In this document: in pieces, positions 5,588 to 8,081 of the stretch
Numbering within the stretch: the first letter of the stretch is position 1
Layout of the letters: each line of letters opens with the position of its first letter
Assembly: GCA_002405445.1 (NCBI GenBank)
Contig: DHLV01000019.1
Location: 1 to 8,081, forward strand
Reading direction: 5' to 3'
Length of the DNA stretch: 8,081 nucleotides
DNA from: Flammeovirgaceae bacterium UBA4659
GTDB taxonomy: Bacteria > Bacteroidota > Bacteroidia > Cytophagales > Cyclobacteriaceae
Translations under genes and position numbers: made by a program
The notes under the pieces: model-generated
Databases searched by the model: none
What the model saw: only the letters and a program-made list of their open reading frames with translations
Told to the model about the DNA's origin: nothing

Positions 5588-7207
5588 TCAAGGTAATAAT
5601 GGATCGCTAAAAGTACCGTTATAATTTTTCAATCGAAAAAAAAATGCGTAGCGCATCGTTTCACCCGCTCGTGTAATTTTCACAGTGTCCATCGGCTCAA
5701 TCTTCTCAAAATAACTGCCGAATGCATCCATTGGACTCTTGTAGTAATTGCTCACTGCAATGTGATAGTAATCTGAGCCAAGCTGCAAGCCTCCCCTACC
5801 GCGGTTCATCCAAGCATACTTGTGTATATCATTGAGGCTACCAATCGCAAAAAGTTTTCGGTTGTTGGGCCAAGCACAATAAAAGTCGAGGTGCGCAGCC
5901 GGAAACCACTTGTTAGAAACCAAACCCGCTTGCCTTGGCATTCGACCTCCCAATTCTTCTCGCTCAGCAATCTTTTCAAATGCTTTGTTAACTTGCTTCC
6001 ACCCATACATGTCTTGGGTAAAATCATACTCGCCAAAGTTTTGCATGTCTGACGTTTTGCCCAACTGAAAGGGAGAATAATTTATGAGGTACAGTGTTGC
6101 GACTAATAGAAAAGCGAGAAAATAGCTCGGCAGCGTGAGGCGTAAAGGCGCATAGGCATTTTCTGTGTTTTGCATTCGTTCAGCCCAGTAAGCGGCAGAC
6201 AAAACGATGAGTGAAATAAAGGCGGGGCCGGTCCAGTGCGGAAGCGTGCTTCTAAAAATGGAAAAGCCCGTGAACAGTAACCACAGTGGTATTGAGTTGA
6301 GTAACAGCAGCCATTTGTATTTTGATTCAATGAATTCGTTGCCTCTCCATAATGCAATCAATGCGGTTACAATCAAAATCACATTCAGCGGATTGTTATA
6401 GGCAAACTGCCCCCCCACTTCGGTAAGGAAATAATCAGGTCTGATTTCCCATGAGGGGGTTACGCGATCACCGTGAAAGGTAAAACTGATAAAGTGCTCG
6501 CGCAGGTTCCAAAACAAAATGGGAGACATCACCACCAGCGAAATAGCACCAGACAGGTAGAGTGACAACTCTGTAAGCCATTTGCGATTTTTGATCAGCA
6601 CAAACAGCAAAACACCTACCCAAATAAAAACCGAATGGTACTTGGAAAGAATCGCCAATCCGGCCAGCAGGCCAAACAGCAGTACCCGCAAGCGGTGGGC
6701 TCGCGTGATGTCCGTTGCACTGAAAACGCCCACAGCCACCTGCACACTCAATAGCCAAAAGAACACCTGTGGCGCATCGGGGGAGAGGGAAAATCCGCTG
6801 AGTATGGAGCAGTAAATGGAAGACGTGTAAAGCAAAGCGGCATACCAGCCCGCCCGCTCATTTTTTACTTTTTTGCCAATGAGAAAAATGGTGTATGTGT
6901 TGATGCGCGATAATACAATGGAACCAAAGCGGAGAAAAAAATCATCTTCCAGCCAAAGGTTGAGCGATGAAAGTTGCGCCAAAAAACCGACCATGGGCGG
7001 GTGGTCAAAGTGACTCCAATCGGGGTAGAGGGCGTAAGTCCAATAATACACTTCATCGTTGGCCAGTTCTAATTGTGATGCCAACAATAAGCGCACGGCA
7101 GTGGCGATGGCGATGAGCCAGACAATCTTTTTCTTAATTGCCAGGTCTTGAATAGCAAACAACACGTGAGATATTTTCTTGCAAGGTAATTGATAATCCG
7201 TTGCCAT
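5588..7207 (-). CDS. GT39 family membrane glycosyltransferase (PMT/ArnT-like)
   Basis: A 539-residue polytopic protein with about ten or more hydrophobic segments between residues 28 and 378 and a soluble C-terminal region of about 160 residues. The first periplasmic loop holds the GT39/ArnT signature ELANDEVYYW (47-56), with the acidic pair D51-E52 needed for catalysis in this family, followed by HFDHPPM (66-72). LSPDAP (141-146) and LPHWTGPAF (322-330) are further family blocks. Such enzymes transfer a sugar from a polyprenyl phosphate to a lipid, glycan or protein on the outer face of the cytoplasmic membrane. Neither donor nor acceptor can be told from the sequence. The ATG (7205-7207) overlaps the TAA of the upstream phospholipase-like gene by 1 nt (TAATG), indicating coupled translation; gtrA follows after 3 nt. 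Confidence 0.91.
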   Translation of the reverse strand: MATDYQLPCKKISHVLFAIQDLAIKKKIVWLIAIATAVRLLLASQLELANDEVYYWTYALYPDWSHFDHPPMVGFLAQLSSLNLWLEDDFFLRFGSIVLSRINTYTIFLIGKKVKNERAGWYAALLYTSSIYCSILSGFSLSPDAPQVFFWLLSVQVAVGVFSATDITRAHRLRVLLFGLLAGLAILSKYHSVFIWVGVLLFVLIKNRKWLTELSLYLSGAISLVVMSPILFWNLREHFISFTFHGDRVTPSWEIRPDYFLTEVGGQFAYNNPLNVILIVTALIALWRGNEFIESKYKWLLLLNSIPLWLLFTGFSIFRSTLPHWTGPAFISLIVLSAAYWAERMQNTENAYAPLRLTLPSYFLAFLLVATLYLINYSPFQLGKTSDMQNFGEYDFTQDMYGWKQVNKAFEKIAEREELGGRMPRQAGLVSNKWFPAAHLDFYCAWPNNRKLFAIGSLNDIHKYAWMNRGRGGLQLGSDYYHIAVSNYYKSPMDAFGSYFEKIEPMDTVKITRAGETMRYAFFFRLKNYNGTFSDPLLP

Positions 7208-8081
7208 TAATTTTCCGACTCATGCACCCGCCCTTGAACATTTTTTTCCTCGCGCCACTTTTTCAACTCCTCTCTCCTCCGGGCGAGTTCTTCTTCTGTT
7301 GGTTGATAGTGAATCAACGATTTTAAATCCGGTTGACCGGCATCTACCCAAGCCGTGAACCAAAGGTTGCCCGTCATTTTTACACTGGCTCTAAACTGCC
7401 GTTCCACCATTCCGTTCAGCAGCTCGTGGTAGCGTTTCGAATAGGATAGGGAAAACACCTTAACGGTTTGTTTTCCTTTGGTTTCAAAATTAAATTTACG
7501 CTCTCCCATTGTGCGGCTTAGTTCTTTTTCGATGTGCAGCACCGAATCAAGCGCTTGATGGGTGCGCGCAATCACCTTCCAGACTTCGAGTTGTACATTT
7601 TCGAGATGCTGTGCCCGGCCTACAAAAAAGTCATAATCACTAAAAAACAGTTCAGGCAATCGCGACTCCCAAAAAGCATGAATGCCGATTTGGTCGGTCA
7701 GTTGCCCGTCATAGTTGCGGGTCGTGTGCAATGGAACATGAGCATCGCCCACGTAGTGCCCCAAGTCGGCTGACAGCCGTAAGATACCGGCAGGGTCTCT
7801 CAACAAAAATGCCTCGCGCAGTTGAAAATATACGCGGTTGATGTGCCACGGCACAATGCCATGTTTGACTAAGCTATCTTCACCTATTTGGGTAACGGCA
7901 TCGCTCCAGTAACGAGGCAGTTTGTACGCTGCACTATCACCGTAAACGTCCAAGTCAATATAGTGCCGCGGGGCTTCCGCAGGCACTGCGTAGCGCCTGC
8001 GGTCGGGGTTGACGGACGCATCAGTGATGTAGTCGAGATTCTGTTTGTAGAAGCCGCTCATCTCGGGCGGCAGGGTGAACA
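7207..8081 (-). CDS. Zinc-dependent phospholipase C / S1-P1 nuclease-like protein, 5' partial
   Basis: The gene runs off the right edge. Its frame is open to the last base, and the residues before the ATG at 8059-8061 (FTLPPE) fit the family, so that internal Met is not the start; the signal peptide and the N-terminal metal-binding Trp/His should lie beyond the window. Counting from that Met, the all-helical zinc fold shows HYIDLD (H33, D36), PWH (H73), DLGHYVGDAHVPLH (H102, D106, H108, H112) and HAFWE (H128, E132). The HxxxD motif, a His 10 residues later, then HxxxE, match the trinuclear zinc sites of phospholipase C and P1 nuclease. The final Glu is as in phospholipase C; P1 has Asp. The substrate is undetermined. 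The C-terminus (about 254-284) is a highly charged helix. It is the first visible gene of an operon with GT39 and gtrA. Confidence 0.87.
   Translation of the reverse strand, partial: FTLPPEMSGFYKQNLDYITDASVNPDRRRYAVPAEAPRHYIDLDVYGDSAAYKLPRYWSDAVTQIGEDSLVKHGIVPWHINRVYFQLREAFLLRDPAGILRLSADLGHYVGDAHVPLHTTRNYDGQLTDQIGIHAFWESRLPELFFSDYDFFVGRAQHLENVQLEVWKVIARTHQALDSVLHIEKELSRTMGERKFNFETKGKQTVKVFSLSYSKRYHELLNGMVERQFRASVKMTGNLWFTAWVDAGQPDLKSLIHYQPTEEELARRREELKKWREEKNVQGRVHESEN

Overview
The window looks like an ordinary chromosomal stretch of a Bacteroidota bacterium, probably Cytophagales-like. The evidence is the mix of families: a DUF4199-like membrane protein, a GT39 plus GtrA pair, a periplasmic zinc phospholipase C/S1-P1-type protein, an AcpH homologue and a serine-rich lipoprotein. 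Most genes also lack a Shine-Dalgarno sequence, start after A-rich leaders, and two have upstream matches to the Bacteroidota promoter pattern TTG-N17-23-TAnnTTTG. There are no RNA genes, CRISPR arrays or intact mobile elements.

Layout. Positions 1-510 are AT-rich and hold no intact gene of normal size. On the minus strand there are two short, overlapping coding-like stretches, each broken by one in-frame TAG, and an 11-bp inverted repeat. This is the least explained part of the window. Next, on the minus strand, come a lipoprotein (511-1437), a small conserved protein of unknown function (1532-1897) and an acyl carrier protein phosphodiesterase homologue (1969-2565). Divergent from these is a plus-strand pair: a TerB-like protein (2652-3047) and a lipid A-type acyltransferase (3069-3962). 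A four-helix membrane protein (4011-4475, minus) and a membrane-anchored SRPBCC protein (4580-5152, plus) follow, divergent from each other.

The right third is a tightly packed minus-strand operon, read from the right edge: a zinc-dependent phospholipase C/S1-P1-like protein whose 5' end lies outside the window, a GT39 membrane glycosyltransferase joined to it by a TAATG overlap, and a GtrA protein starting 3 nt after the glycosyltransferase stop. A hairpin terminator separates this operon from the converging SRPBCC gene.

Several genes concern the envelope. The acyltransferase builds lipid A or a similar lipid, GT39 and GtrA handle polyprenyl-linked sugars, and the lipoprotein, the SRPBCC protein and the phospholipase-like protein are exported or anchored. 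AcpH concerns acyl-carrier-protein turnover. I see no convincing new defence, mobile or secretion system. The items worth checking are the TAG-interrupted left end, a 17-bp tandem duplication over a stop codon, and the make-up of the right-hand operon.
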